DNA of 64,000 bases from NCBI RefSeq assembly GCF_020271745.1, contig NZ_CP084296.1:620001-684000 (forward strand). Direction: 5' to 3'. The stretch comes from Providencia alcalifaciens (GTDB lineage: Bacteria; Pseudomonadota; Gammaproteobacteria; Enterobacterales; Enterobacteriaceae). Under the pieces are notes generated by a model. The model was given only the letters and a program-made list of their open reading frames with translations, did no database searches and was not told the DNA's origin. The translations under genes were made by a program, and so were the position numbers. Positions 9,587-19,813 of this stretch are shown here, in pieces. Position 1 is the first letter of the stretch. Each line of letters begins with the position of its first letter.

Positions 9587-10628
9587 TAGAGTCGCCCCCC
9601 TTGTCCTTATGATTTTGGTCGTCATGATTTTGGTTGTCATGCGTTTTATGGCCATGAGATTTGTCATCATGAGAATCATGATTCTTAGTATTGCGATACA
9701 CTAAGAAACTCAGTCCCGCTAATGCCGCGAGAGGTAGAACCATGCCTTTGTACAAGGTGTGCTGAACATTTTCAGAACGTGCGCCAGTTGACAGTTCATC
9801 TAACTCTGGCAGTCCCAAATTTTGATATGGTACGCCAGAAAGCACCATGACCTGAGTACCACCACCTTCCAATTCACCGTAAATATGTTGCTGGTATTTC
9901 GGTGCAGGCATCACGTTCGGGTCATTGTGATGAACAGTTTGGCGAGGGAAGCCGTACTCTTCGCCTACTTTCAGCGATAAACGTTTTTTCGCTTCGGCGA
10001 GAAGCTCTTCTCGGGTACCAAAAATCACCGCCCCCGTAGGGCACACTTCAACACAACCTGGTAAACCACCTTTATCTAAGCGTTCTACACCTTTTTGGTT
10101 ACACAGTTCACATTTATGGATGGCACCAAATTTGTCGTCATAAGCATATTTAGGAATGTTGAATGGGCAACCCACCATGCAATAACGGCAACCTGTACAG
10201 ATATCAGGATCGTAATGCACGATACCTGTTTTTGGGTCTTTGGTGAGCGCAGAAACAGGACAAACAGAGACGCAGTTAGGATCAACACAGTGCATACACT
10301 GTTTTTTAATGTAGGCGTATCCGTCTTTTTCCTGATCTTTATGTAAGCCTGAGCCATCGCTCCAAACTTGAATCACGTTGTTGGTGTATGGCGTCAGTTT
10401 GTCATTGTTTGACCATGTTTGAGGTCCTACAGGGTTGCGCTCAGGATGGTTAATATCCTGACACTTGGTGACGCACGCCTGACACCCAACACAGAGTGTC
10501 GAGTCATACAACATACCCAGCGCATTCGGAATTGGCGGCCTATTTTCCGCTCCCGCCAAGCTCGGCGAAGTGGTGCTAGCAAGTAGCGCTCCCCCAGCTG
10601 AGAGCTTAAGGAAATTTCGTCTATCCAC
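9573..10628 (-). CDS. hybA: HybA, hydrogenase-2 ferredoxin-like subunit with His/Asp-rich tail
   Basis: A 351-residue periplasmic protein that relays electrons from HybO to HybB. It has a Tat signal ([16 protein letters not shown]) and four [4Fe-4S] motifs of the CxxCxxC/CxxCxxxC type, from CVGCQAC near residue 47 to CELCNQKGV near 173. A C-terminal membrane anchor ([15 protein letters not shown]) is followed by about 40 residues rich in His, Asp, Asn and Lys. The tail makes the protein about 23 residues longer than E. coli HybA (328). The start is GTG, with GGGGAG of the hybO end as ribosome site, two bases after the hybO stop. Confidence 0.96.
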   Translation of the reverse strand: MDRRNFLKLSAGGALLASTTSPSLAGAENRPPIPNALGMLYDSTLCVGCQACVTKCQDINHPERNPVGPQTWSNNDKLTPYTNNVIQVWSDGSGLHKDQEKDGYAYIKKQCMHCVDPNCVSVCPVSALTKDPKTGIVHYDPDICTGCRYCMVGCPFNIPKYAYDDKFGAIHKCELCNQKGVERLDKGGLPGCVEVCPTGAVIFGTREELLAEAKKRLSLKVGEEYGFPRQTVHHNDPNVMPAPKYQQHIYGELEGGGTQVMVLSGVPYQNLGLPELDELSTGARSENVQHTLYKGMVLPLAALAGLSFLVYRNTKNHDSHDDKSHGHKTHDNQNHDDQNHKDKGGDSNGNA

Positions 10629-10630
10629 GG

Positions 10631-11749
10631 TTATTCTCCCCGTGAGTTGGTATCATTTTGACGTTTTTGACGCCCTAACTCACGTACAGCCATCACACTG
10701 ACACCCGCCACCAGACCAACTACACCACCGATTAAGCCCACGGCAGTTGCAGAAACTTGTCCACCTTCTTTGTTATTCAAATCCGGTTTTTCGGAACGTG
10801 GTGTTTGGTTTTCCACATTCGCTAATTGGTGGATACCTTTGTGGAAGCCCACATTTTCTTCGTTACAGCCGTAGCATGGATGCCCGATTGCCACTGGCCA
10901 CACACCGCCAACGTCACAAAATTGCAAGGTAGAACAGTTGCCGTAAGTTTCTGGCCCTTTACAGCCTAAATGGTATAAACACCAACCTTCACGGTGACCA
11001 GCATCGCCAAACTCTTTTGCGAAGCGCCCCGCATCAAAGTGTGGACGTCGTTCACAGTGTTCATGAATTAATCGACCGTACGCGAACATTGGACGATTTT
11101 TACTATCCAACGCTGGTGGACGGTTATAAGTGATCAGGTGGGCAACCGTTGCTAAGAAGTTATGTGGGTTTGGCGGGCAACCCGGAATGTTAATCACGGT
11201 TTTATCTTTGATGACTTCATTTAAGCCAACCGCACCTGTAGGGTTATCCCCTGCCGCAGCAACCCCGCCCCAAGAAGCGCAAGAGCCGATAGCAATAATC
11301 GCAGCCGCACCTTCAGCAGCCATACGGATATGCTCAACGATAGGTTTTCCTGCCACCATGCAGTAGATGCCATCATCTTTCAGTGGAATCGAACCATCCA
11401 CCACTAAAACATACTTACCTTTATATTTTTCAATAGCATTGTGCTTGTTCTCTTCAACCTGCTCGCCAAAAGCCGCAGAGAGAACTTCGTGATATTCGAG
11501 AGAAATGGTATCGAGAATTAAATTTTCGAGAGTTGGGTGAGTCGCACACAGCAACGATTCTGTACATCCAGTACACTCTTGAGCACCAATCCAAATGACG
11601 GGTGGACGTTCTGGATCACTCACTGCATCAGCCATTTGAGCGGCGGCTTTTCCACTTAACCCCATTGTCGCAGCAAGCGCTGTACACAACTTCATAAAGT
11701 CACGGCGATTAATGCCATGGGGAGAAAGAATAGAGTTATCTCCTGCCAT
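10631..11749 (-). CDS. hybO: HybO, [NiFe] hydrogenase-2 small subunit
   Basis: The 372-residue small subunit. The twin-arginine signal is NRRDFMKLC at residues 14-22, followed by the mature start with the proximal cluster motif [10 protein letters not shown]. Distal and medial cluster cysteines follow ([37 protein letters not shown]). A C-terminal hydrophobic helix ([18 protein letters not shown]) anchors the protein in the membrane. It is the first gene of the hyb operon and lies 234 bases downstream of a perfect FNR box. Confidence 0.98.
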   Translation of the reverse strand: MAGDNSILSPHGINRRDFMKLCTALAATMGLSGKAAAQMADAVSDPERPPVIWIGAQECTGCTESLLCATHPTLENLILDTISLEYHEVLSAAFGEQVEENKHNAIEKYKGKYVLVVDGSIPLKDDGIYCMVAGKPIVEHIRMAAEGAAAIIAIGSCASWGGVAAAGDNPTGAVGLNEVIKDKTVINIPGCPPNPHNFLATVAHLITYNRPPALDSKNRPMFAYGRLIHEHCERRPHFDAGRFAKEFGDAGHREGWCLYHLGCKGPETYGNCSTLQFCDVGGVWPVAIGHPCYGCNEENVGFHKGIHQLANVENQTPRSEKPDLNNKEGGQVSATAVGLIGGVVGLVAGVSVMAVRELGRQKRQNDTNSRGE

Positions 11750-11955
11750 TTCTATTTCCTATTATGAGTGGCTTAGAGCCTATTTATTAGGCTATTTCTC
11801 TTTACGATTTTGCATTCAAAAAATAAATAAAATCCGCCACATATTAAAAATATGCATAGGAATTTAGGTATTATTTGTATTCAAAATCGCTTCACCAATT
11901 ACACCTAATAAGCTGAGGTCTTATTAGAATTACCTGATGTGTAAATATAAATGAG

Positions 11956-11961
11956 ATCCTA
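11956..11961 (-). promoter_or_regulatory. Predicted -10 element of the hybO promoter
   Basis: On the minus strand this reads TAGGAT, four of six matches to TATAAT. With transcription starting about seven bases on (near 11949), the upstream FNR box is centred near -41, the class II activator position. This geometry, rather than the hexamer alone, supports the call. It implies a leader of about 200 bases before hybO. Confidence 0.55.
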
Positions 11962-11982
11962 GTCCTACCGCTTTTTAATCAC

Positions 11983-11996
11983 TTGATCTTCATCAA
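11983..11996 (-). promoter_or_regulatory. FNR binding site upstream of hybO
   Basis: TTGATCTTCATCAA is a perfect match to the palindromic FNR consensus TTGATNNNNATCAA. FNR is the oxygen-sensing [4Fe-4S] activator of enterobacteria, and hydrogenase-2 is an anaerobic enzyme, so the context fits. No other gene starts nearby: hypF ends at 12369 and reads in the same direction. Confidence 0.85.
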
Positions 11997-12254
11997 GAGC
12001 CAATAAGAAATTTGGTTTTTTTTAAATTTATGATAGAAAAATCGATTCAGCGATGAGTTAAAAGATTATTTAACTTTTCATGCTATTATCAATTTGTTTA
12101 AAAAAATGAGAGCTAAAATGTTAAAAAAATATAACAAAACGTTGTTATATCATGATGTTAAAATATAAAATCATCTATGAGGTCTTATGGATAAGTATAA
12201 TTAAACGAATTTAGAGTAACGTTTTATTTCAGTAACGGTCATTTTTGTAAAAAC

Positions 12255-12298
12255 AAATAAGAATTAATATCAATTATTTTAAATAAGAATTAATATCA
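12255..12298. repeat. Two tandem copies of an 18-base AT-rich repeat
   Basis: AAATAAGAATTAATATCA occurs at 12255-12272 and again, identical, at 12281-12298, separated by eight bases. It lies about 260 bases upstream of the FNR box. Its function is unknown; it may be simple AT-rich slippage or a binding site for a nucleoid protein. Confidence 0.6.
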
Positions 12299-12368
12299 TA
12301 AATAAATAAAGATAAATTTATTTGTTTATTTATATCTAATAAAAACAAATAAAGCCTGACTATTATTC

Positions 12369-14651
12369 TCAGTTATTTTTCTTCAATATTGCGGCAGCGA
12401 TCGCAACTTGCCCCAATGCAAGTCCACCATCTCCCATCGGTAATTGACGGGCATGCAACACCTCAAGAGGCTGTAAATTCTCTATTAGCAAATGACGCAA
12501 TAATTGGTTATGCAGAACACCACCAGACAGCACCACTTGTTGAATGCCATGCTGTTTCGCTTGTTGCAAGGCTAAATCCGCAAATCCTTGCGCCAAAGCT
12601 TGATGAAAAGCATGGGCTCGTTCGGCTCTCGGTGCATCATAAGCCAACCACTCATGCCAAAAGGTGCTTAAATCCAATTGATTATCCACCACCGGCATTG
12701 TGACAGGATGCTGCTGAGCTGAACTTTGCAATGCTAACGCTTCTAACTGGCAAGCCCCCTCACCTTCCCAACTGGTTTGCTCAGGACAGATCCTTAATGC
12801 TGCTGCGATAGCATCAAATAATCGTCCTGTCGACGAAGCGGTTGGGCAGTTAAGCCCCCGGCTAATCGCTTTTTGTAATAGTGGATAAGCAAAAGGAGCG
12901 AGTACCGAAGCAATCGGATTTGTTTGCCAATCAGGAACAAATTTTTCTAGATGAGCCAATAAGTTACGCCACGGTTGGCGAGATGCCAAATCGCCCCCCG
13001 GCATAGCAACTGGTGGTAATCCACCAAGGTGTTGGCTAGAGGCGTAATCGACGAGTAAGCACTCACCGCCCCACAATCGGTTATCATCGCCAAAACCGAG
13101 ACCATCCAGTGCCAAACCAATCACTTTTTCATCACCTAACGGGATGCCGTGTTCCGCCATCGCCGCCGCAATATGGGCATGATGATGCTGAACGTGGATC
13201 ATCGGAATATTAAGCTGCTCACTGAATGTTTTGCCGTAACGGTGGCTAACATAATTGGGGTGCATATCCCCCACTAAATATTCCGGTTTGAATCGATAGA
13301 TGGATTCAAATAGTGTAATAGCCTGCTGATATTGTTGATAAATATCGACATCGTCTAAATCACCTAAATGCTGGCTCATCACCGCACTTTTATCTCTAAG
13401 TAAACAAAAGGTATTTTTTAAATCCGCACCTAACGCCAAAATGGACGGTGAGCTTTCAAAGCCCGCCGGAAGGTCAATGGCATCCGGCACATAACCTCTA
13501 GCTCGGCGTAACATTTCTGCTTTTCCGGCATGGTAGCGCACTAAAGAGTCATCAGCCCGTTGAACAATATCGCGATTATGCATCAGCCAAATGTCTGCAA
13601 TGTTCGCTAAATCGGTAAAAGCCGCTTGCTCCGTTAATACGGGTGGTTTGCCAGATGCATTTCCAGAGGTCATCACTAATGGCTTATTCACCTGCGCCAT
13701 CAATAAGTGTTGCAGTGGGTTGGAAGGTAGCATCACCCCCACCTCCCGCAAATGTGGCGCAATATTTTCACTTAATACGCTATTTTTCCATCTGTGAATA
13801 AGGACAATCGGGGCGGCTGCACTTTCAAGTAATGCACTTAGACCTTCAGTGACATCGACTCCTTGGTTTTTTAGCCAGTCTAGGGATGGGATCATCACCG
13901 CCAGAGGTTTGCTGGGACGGTGTTTGCGTTGACGCAGTTGTTCGACTGCATGGAAATGAGTGGCATCACAGGCAAGATGAAAACCGCCGAGCCCTTTAAT
14001 AGCAGCGATTTTGCCATTCAATAAATCAGTCGCCGTTTGTTCTAAGGCGTGATGGTGAATCGCTAGAATCTTGCCATTCTTGTCACACAGCTGGATTTCC
14101 GGACCACAGGTTGCACAAGCATTTGGCTGTGCATGGAAACGTCTGTCTGCCGGGTTTTCATATTCTTGCTGACATTTAGGGCATAAAGGAAATGCCGCCA
14201 TTGAGGTATTTGGTCGGTCATAGGGCATTTGACGAATGATAGTAAAGCGGGGGCCGCAATGGGTGCAGTTTGCAAATGGGTAATGATAGCGACGATTCGT
14301 AGGGTCAAACAGTTCGTCACGGCAGGCTTTGCAGGTTGCAGCATCAGGGATAACTTGAGTATCCATGCGCCCAGCGCCACTATGGCGAATAGTGAATTTT
14401 TTTGGTAACTCATCCCATTGAAAAGGCTGGGGTTGTACAGATTCAATATGCGCAAGCGGCGGGCAGTGTTGATATAAAAGTTGGGTAAATAAAGGGATAT
14501 CCGCTGTCTCTAATAGGCGCACTAGTACACCTTCGCCATCATTACAGACATCGCCGTTCAAGGCACATTGATGGGCGAGTTGCCAGACATATGGCCGAAA
14601 TCCAACCCCTTGAACCTTTCCTTTGATACGTAACTGTATGCCGTTTTTCAC
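12369..14651 (-). CDS. hypF: HypF, carbamoyltransferase of hydrogenase maturation
   Basis: A 760-residue multidomain enzyme that uses carbamoyl phosphate and ATP to carbamoylate the HypE cysteine. In order: an acylphosphatase domain ([16 protein letters not shown] near residue 10), two zinc fingers ([23 protein letters not shown] and [23 protein letters not shown]), a YrdC-like domain from about residue 200, and a Kae1-like domain with the metal motif HHHAH. The start is GTG with AGAGGG seven bases before it. It is separated from hybO by 619 bases, same strand. In E. coli hypF is not in the hyb operon, so this places the whole pathway in one locus. Confidence 0.97.
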   Translation of the reverse strand: MKNGIQLRIKGKVQGVGFRPYVWQLAHQCALNGDVCNDGEGVLVRLLETADIPLFTQLLYQHCPPLAHIESVQPQPFQWDELPKKFTIRHSGAGRMDTQVIPDAATCKACRDELFDPTNRRYHYPFANCTHCGPRFTIIRQMPYDRPNTSMAAFPLCPKCQQEYENPADRRFHAQPNACATCGPEIQLCDKNGKILAIHHHALEQTATDLLNGKIAAIKGLGGFHLACDATHFHAVEQLRQRKHRPSKPLAVMIPSLDWLKNQGVDVTEGLSALLESAAAPIVLIHRWKNSVLSENIAPHLREVGVMLPSNPLQHLLMAQVNKPLVMTSGNASGKPPVLTEQAAFTDLANIADIWLMHNRDIVQRADDSLVRYHAGKAEMLRRARGYVPDAIDLPAGFESSPSILALGADLKNTFCLLRDKSAVMSQHLGDLDDVDIYQQYQQAITLFESIYRFKPEYLVGDMHPNYVSHRYGKTFSEQLNIPMIHVQHHHAHIAAAMAEHGIPLGDEKVIGLALDGLGFGDDNRLWGGECLLVDYASSQHLGGLPPVAMPGGDLASRQPWRNLLAHLEKFVPDWQTNPIASVLAPFAYPLLQKAISRGLNCPTASSTGRLFDAIAAALRICPEQTSWEGEGACQLEALALQSSAQQHPVTMPVVDNQLDLSTFWHEWLAYDAPRAERAHAFHQALAQGFADLALQQAKQHGIQQVVLSGGVLHNQLLRHLLIENLQPLEVLHARQLPMGDGGLALGQVAIAAAILKKNN

Positions 14652-14960
14652 TCGAATACCCTCTGGTGATTGAGACTCTATTCTCGCGCTTCTACGTATA
14701 AATAACCTGAGTTCAGATCAAAAAATAAAGCGTTTTTAAGTTTTCTCATGAAATATGAGCTCTAAGCTTTATTTTAAAAAAAACATATTATTCATTTTTA
14801 AATAATCAATTAAAAGATAAAAATAAATTAAACATTATTCCATCAATAAAAACAAATGTACCCTATAATTAAAAATCAAAAATAAAATTTTAAAAAACAA
14901 AATCATCCCAGACAAATAAATAACATCGCCATTTGATTATCATTAATATAAATATAGACA
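14652..14960. other. AT-rich divergent intergenic region hypF / inverse autotransporter
   Basis: 309 bases of strongly AT-biased sequence with promoters implied on both sides. On the hypF side a TTGAT half-site (14717-14721 on the minus strand) resembles half of an FNR box, but its partner matches only two of five bases, so FNR control is not claimed. No reading frame or hairpin of note. Confidence 0.6.
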
Positions 14961-17900
14961 ATGAAAATGAACGCAATGAATAAAAAAACCACATCATTAA
15001 TTTTACTTCAAATCTATTTTTTTATTTTCTGGAGTTTTTTTCCTATTGGTAATGCAAATGAAAACAAACAAGAACATTGGCTTATATTAGAAAACACATC
15101 AGAGCAATCTATTAATGACCTTCCTGAACTGCCAATGGAATCAATAAATAAGCAAGATATCAATCAGAAATTTATTGCCGAAAAAGGAAGCCAGCTAGGT
15201 ACAATTCTGAGCAGTGAAAATAGCACCAATATTGCCCGAAATATGTTAGGAAACGCCTTAATACAGAAGATTAACCGTGATATTAATAATTGGTTTAATC
15301 AGGTTGCTTATGCCCGCATTCAATTTAACACTGATAAAAACGGTAATGCCGCTATCCTCTATCCCTTATATGATAAAGATAGCCATATTGTCTTCACCCA
15401 ATTGGGATTACAAATTAATGAAGATCGTACAACAACGAATATAGGATTCGGTTATCGTCAGCTTAATATTGATTGGATGTGGGGGGTTAACTCGTTTTAT
15501 GATTCAACATCTTCAAATAGACGTTTAGGTTTAGGTGCTGAAGCATCCGCTGATTTTATTAAACTATCAAGCAACGGTTATTTTCGCTTGAGTGATTGGC
15601 ATGGTTCTAAATTAGACAATTGGCGTGATTTTGATGAGCGCCCAGCTAATGGTTTTGATGTTCGATTCGAAGGATTTCTTCCAGATTATCCTCAATTTGG
15701 GGCAAATTTAAAATACGAGCATTATTATGGAAAGAACGTAAATATAAACAATGGTTTATATTTACGAGACTTAAAAAATAATCCAAGTCTTTATAGTGTT
15801 GGCGTTTCTTATACACCAATACCGCTTGTAACGATGAGATTAAATCAGTCCGTAGGCAGCTCCAGTGATACATCCGCCATGCTCCAAATTAATTATCGTT
15901 TTGATCTTCCACTGAATCGCCAATTATCTGCTGACTCAGTCAAAAGTATGCGTTCTCTTACAGGATTACGTTACGACTTTGTCGACCGAAACTACGACAT
16001 CGTCATGCAATATAAGAAGCAAGAATTGCTTACTATTTCATTACCTAATGAATTAGAGGTGCAATCAAAACAACGGATCAATCTAACCGCAACAATTATA
16101 AAGTCTAAATATGGCGTCAAAGACATTCAATGGTCAGCCCCTGAGCTGATTGCTGATGGAGGAAGCTTTATTAAAACCTCCGTAAACAGTATCGAAATTG
16201 TTTTACCTCCCATTCAAAACAACCCTAAAATCTATACGCTAACGGCTATTGCAATCGATAATAATGGGAATAAATCGAATACCGCGACAACCCGTTTAAA
16301 TGTAAAACCGATGTCAGGAATGATTTCTATTTTTACCGTCTTTCCTCAAGGCTCTGTCACAGCCAATGATTCAGATAACTATGAAGCAACTGTGACAGTC
16401 ACAGATACAGCCGGAAAAGCGCTCACAAATACCAATGTCGAATTTACGTTATCAGGTTTCTCGCCATTATCCGCATTTACTTTATCTGGCAATAATATTT
16501 CCAGTGCTTCTCCGCTCACATTGCCAACGGACAGTAAAGGGCAAATTATTATCAATATTCGGGGACAAAAAGCCCAACAAGGATTATTGATTGCTAAATT
16601 AGAAGATGGCTATCAATCCAGCAAGCCTCTCCAATTTATCGCTGATAGTTCCACCGCCCAGATCATGCCATCTGATATTGTCGTTATTGAAGATAATGCC
16701 GTCGCCAATAACAAAGCGACTAACCGCATTTCTGTACACATCACAGATAAATTTGGAAATCCATTAGAAAATCAATTAATTAGTGTATCCGCAAATAATG
16801 GCGCAACAGTGGGTAACATTACCCCTACCGATGCAAATGGCGATATGATTTTCTCTTTAACCAGTTTTAACGCGGGTAATAGTGAAATCACAATAACATT
16901 TAATGGCAGTCGCCATACCGTCAACGTGATGTTTATGCCCGATAAGAGCACGGCGCAAATTGATAGTGCCAATATGATTTTGGTGAGGAATAACGCGACG
17001 GCTAATGGTATTGATACAAATAGAATTAAAGTTATCGTTACCGATGCCCATAATAACCCGCTTCCAGGTCAAGTGATTACAGTAACGGCAGAAAATGGCG
17101 CGACGGTAAGCGCAATCTCACCAACCAATAGTCAGGGAGAAACAGAGTTTACGCTCACAAGTCTCAAAGCGGCCCAATATCAAGTAACCGCTGAAATTAA
17201 TGGCAGTACTCAATCCCTAAACGTGACATTTGTTGGGGATAACAACTCTGCGAAAATTGATAAAAATGACATGGTAATCACCAAAAATAACGCTAAAGCC
17301 GATGGTGTTGATACCGATCGCGTCAAGGTTATCGTAACGGATAAAAATGGCAATCCACTTGCAGGTCAAATCATCACAGTGAGTACCGATACGGGCGTGA
17401 TTTTAGGGACTATTTCGCCAACTAATACTGCGGGGGAAACTGAATTCTCCATCACAAGCACCGAAGCTAAGCAATACAAAATAACGGCAGAGATCAACGG
17501 CAGCTCACAATCTGTTTCAGTTGATTTTATTGCAGATACCAGTACAGCCCAATTAGATAAAAGCGCGATTACTGTCGTCAAAAATGATGCTAAAGCCGAT
17601 AAAATCGAAATTAATCAAATAAAAGTCAAAATCATCGATGCCAATAATAACCCTATAAAAGGTCAAAAAGTCACTGTGACTGCGGATCCCCATATTAGCA
17701 TTGGTCCAATTCCAGAAACCGATATTAATGGTGAAGCCATTATTTCCTTAACCAGTAGGCTGCCGGGACCCAGTGTAATTACCCTGTCGATTAATAATAG
17801 TACCCAAAATGTCACCGTCACATTTACCAGTGCTATTGACCCGAGCAAATCAACTCTCACGTTAGATAAAACACGTATCGTCAATTCATCGGGTGCAACA

Positions 17901-18851
17901 GAGGATGGAAAAGCCACGATCACGCTCACTATGATCGATAAGAATAATCAGCCGATTACAGGGGTTAAAAATGATGTGGCGTTTACTGCCAATAATAATG
18001 AGCTGAAGATAGGTAATGTGACAGAAACAGCTCCCGGTCAATATACGGCGGTTGTCACCTCTTCTACCATTGGTGATTACCAGATCACCGCAACAGTGCT
18101 GTATTCAACCTATACGGCTCAGTCACCAACCATTAGCGTGTATACCTATATATTCAGGCTCAGCAATTTAGATCATAAAATAGGTGTGACCGCCCTATAT
18201 GATTATCAATTATTTGTTAAATCCAGCGATGGTGTAGAAAGTGAAATTCAATTAAATGCTAACCAAGTCAATTGGATATCCAGTAATACCAGTGTGGCGA
18301 CACCGATATCTCCAGGGAAAATTCAAGGTCGACAAAAAGGGGTCGTCAATATTAGTGTTAGCAGTACTGGTACGGGTTATAAAGGTGTTCCAGTCACCGT
18401 CATACCTGCAAAATTGACTGTCAGTGAATTGAAAATATCACCAATATATGGTGATTCCACCAGCAAACCTAATTCAGCCTCTGAATACTTGATTGAGCCT
18501 CCTGGATATACGTTAACGGGTCAAGGGGATTGGGTCGTGGACTCTATCGGGAATTCCGGGGGAACGGGAGGAACCACCACAACCATAACTAACACAGATT
18601 CGGTGACTAAAATTGATGTTATTGTGTGCCGCTTCCAAGGTGTGCTGGTCATCGGTCGATTAACTTTCTACAAGCCTACAACTAACCAAGTGATTGGAGA
18701 AGCGCATAATACCTGCACTAATCCACAAACTTATGTCTACCAAATCCCATCGGGAGAACAATTTATCGGGTTTACAGGATGGAATAGTCAAACCTCGTCT
18801 ACCAATAGTGTTTTCTTGGGCGCAATTCGTTTTATTACCATTGATAGATAA
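14961..18851 (+). CDS. Inverse autotransporter adhesin (intimin/invasin family)
   Basis: A 1296-residue outer-membrane adhesin. A signal peptide (to about residue 33) is followed by a short periplasmic stretch without a recognisable LysM domain. The inverse-autotransporter beta-barrel covers about residues 85-350 (IGFGYRQLNIDWMWGVNSFYD, YEHYYGKN, YTPIPLVTMRLNQSVG). Then come an Ig-like linker domain (355-450), a divergent Ig-like domain (450-555), four similar Big_1-type repeats of about 100 residues starting near 557, 660, 760 and 859, and a fifth more divergent one from about 957. A Big_2-like domain (1064-1155) and a C-terminal domain of about 140 residues complete it. The last has two cysteines and a GFTGWNSQ...FLGAIRF ending that resembles jacalin-type beta-prism lectins. 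ATGs at residues 1, 3 and 6 are possible starts. Exported passenger and lectin role are inferred. Confidence 0.93.
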   Translation: MKMNAMNKKTTSLILLQIYFFIFWSFFPIGNANENKQEHWLILENTSEQSINDLPELPMESINKQDINQKFIAEKGSQLGTILSSENSTNIARNMLGNALIQKINRDINNWFNQVAYARIQFNTDKNGNAAILYPLYDKDSHIVFTQLGLQINEDRTTTNIGFGYRQLNIDWMWGVNSFYDSTSSNRRLGLGAEASADFIKLSSNGYFRLSDWHGSKLDNWRDFDERPANGFDVRFEGFLPDYPQFGANLKYEHYYGKNVNINNGLYLRDLKNNPSLYSVGVSYTPIPLVTMRLNQSVGSSSDTSAMLQINYRFDLPLNRQLSADSVKSMRSLTGLRYDFVDRNYDIVMQYKKQELLTISLPNELEVQSKQRINLTATIIKSKYGVKDIQWSAPELIADGGSFIKTSVNSIEIVLPPIQNNPKIYTLTAIAIDNNGNKSNTATTRLNVKPMSGMISIFTVFPQGSVTANDSDNYEATVTVTDTAGKALTNTNVEFTLSGFSPLSAFTLSGNNISSASPLTLPTDSKGQIIINIRGQKAQQGLLIAKLEDGYQSSKPLQFIADSSTAQIMPSDIVVIEDNAVANNKATNRISVHITDKFGNPLENQLISVSANNGATVGNITPTDANGDMIFSLTSFNAGNSEITITFNGSRHTVNVMFMPDKSTAQIDSANMILVRNNATANGIDTNRIKVIVTDAHNNPLPGQVITVTAENGATVSAISPTNSQGETEFTLTSLKAAQYQVTAEINGSTQSLNVTFVGDNNSAKIDKNDMVITKNNAKADGVDTDRVKVIVTDKNGNPLAGQIITVSTDTGVILGTISPTNTAGETEFSITSTEAKQYKITAEINGSSQSVSVDFIADTSTAQLDKSAITVVKNDAKADKIEINQIKVKIIDANNNPIKGQKVTVTADPHISIGPIPETDINGEAIISLTSRLPGPSVITLSINNSTQNVTVTFTSAIDPSKSTLTLDKTRIVNSSGATEDGKATITLTMIDKNNQPITGVKNDVAFTANNNELKIGNVTETAPGQYTAVVTSSTIGDYQITATVLYSTYTAQSPTISVYTYIFRLSNLDHKIGVTALYDYQLFVKSSDGVESEIQLNANQVNWISSNTSVATPISPGKIQGRQKGVVNISVSSTGTGYKGVPVTVIPAKLTVSELKISPIYGDSTSKPNSASEYLIEPPGYTLTGQGDWVVDSIGNSGGTGGTTTTITNTDSVTKIDVIVCRFQGVLVIGRLTFYKPTTNQVIGEAHNTCTNPQTYVYQIPSGEQFIGFTGWNSQTSSTNSVFLGAIRFITIDR

Positions 18852-18875
18852 AAATACACTACGCTTAGTACATAA

Positions 18876-18921
18876 AATGGCAGGATTTCAGTCTCGATAT
18901 ATTGACCAAAATCCTGCCATT
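18876..18921. terminator. Shared terminator hairpin between convergent genes
   Basis: A 13-base perfect inverted repeat, AATGGCAGGATTT (18876-18888) and AAATCCTGCCATT (18909-18921), with a 20-base loop. It lies between the inverse autotransporter (plus strand) and the fimbrial adhesin (minus strand), whose stops are 89 bases apart. T-tracts are weak on both sides. Confidence 0.6.
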
Positions 18922-18939
18922 ACCTTTTATGTTTAGATA

Positions 18940-19794
18940 CTAAGGGAGCTCAACCGATAACAGGAAAATACCTGAATACTCATCCGGAACGAGATCTTTA
19001 GTTTTTCTCAATGTACTGGTGACGTTAAAGGTTTGCTTTACAAACGAATCTACCGAAAGCACTGTCGATGGATCTCCATTTACCTTAATTTCCGACTCTA
19101 AGCCATCGGCCATAAAGATAAAGTTATCATTATCTAAACCCGCGACTGCCGAAATTTTAACATCTGTTGGACTTGTGCAACTGATAGTAAAGTTTTCGTT
19201 CACCGTATGCCCATTCATGGAGCTATTGGATAATGTTCCGTGGTCAATATAGTCTGGTCCTTCAATATCACAGTTTGTAATTGCAGGATCTAGCGGAGAG
19301 CAGAGAATAATTGGGTTATCCGCAGTTTGCTCCCTTTGCATATGGCCGGTGTAGTGAATACCTAAGTTAAAACAAAATCCAACACCAGGACGTCTAGGAT
19401 AGAATTCCCAGTTCCCCGGGATTTGTTTGTTTAATATTCCACCTTTATCCAAAGCTCGTGCAACTTCACTAAAAGTTACTGGTTTTTCTTCCCATGTACT
19501 TCTTTCTGTTAATCCAACAGTTTGAGTATCGAAGTTAACGGTGTGGGATGACCCGGATCCGTATCCACCATCAGCATAACTTCCCCAAGAACCGAGAAAA
19601 ATATTACAAGGGCACGAGCCTGATGTTTGAATTGCCATTGGTCTATTATCATGAACCAAGTCGCCACGTAAGATATATTGAGCAAGTATCCAAGCACCAT
19701 AGTCAGCAACCATCTCACCCTGCGCCGCAAATTCAGCCCGTGCAAATTGAAAGGGCGATATAGCCAGTAAACAGATAAGAATAAATTTTTTCAT
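18940..19794 (-). CDS. Fimbrial tip adhesin (two-domain, possibly MrpH-like)
   Basis: The start is set at 19794 (MKKFILICLLAIS, 284 residues) because AAGGA lies just before that ATG; the longer frame has no ribosome site. After the signal peptide (ends ...ARA) comes a receptor-type domain to about residue 175, with paired cysteines (SCPC, GFCFNLG, LCSPLD). A C-terminal pilin domain starts at CDIEGPDYIDHGTL. It is almost twice the length of the minor pilins and is last in the operon, the position of the tip adhesin mrpH in Proteus MR/P fimbriae. Several histidines (VHDN, SSHTV, GIHYTGH) could bind a metal as MrpH does, but the residue match is unproven. Confidence 0.75.
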   Translation of the reverse strand: MKKFILICLLAISPFQFARAEFAAQGEMVADYGAWILAQYILRGDLVHDNRPMAIQTSGSCPCNIFLGSWGSYADGGYGSGSSHTVNFDTQTVGLTERSTWEEKPVTFSEVARALDKGGILNKQIPGNWEFYPRRPGVGFCFNLGIHYTGHMQREQTADNPIILCSPLDPAITNCDIEGPDYIDHGTLSNSSMNGHTVNENFTISCTSPTDVKISAVAGLDNDNFIFMADGLESEIKVNGDPSTVLSVDSFVKQTFNVTSTLRKTKDLVPDEYSGIFLLSVELP

Positions 19795-19813
19795 AATATC
19801 CTTAACAACCGAG

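Larger units (their letters stand above)
11750..12368. other. Intergenic region between hypF and hybO
   Basis: 619 bases, very AT-rich, without a credible gene. It contains the FNR box and -10 described separately. Farther upstream lies a tandem 18-base direct repeat (AAATAAGAATTAATATCA at 12255-12272 and 12281-12298, period 26). No clear hairpin terminator for hypF is visible, so hypF transcripts may run into the hyb operon. Confidence 0.7.

Noticed and set aside
9586-9679. N-terminal extension of HybB
   Set aside because: It is the other-frame reading of the repetitive hybA tail. The start at 9586 gives the family length and a normal N-terminus.
14708-14721. FNR site upstream of hypF
   Set aside because: Only one half-site fits; the other matches two of five positions.
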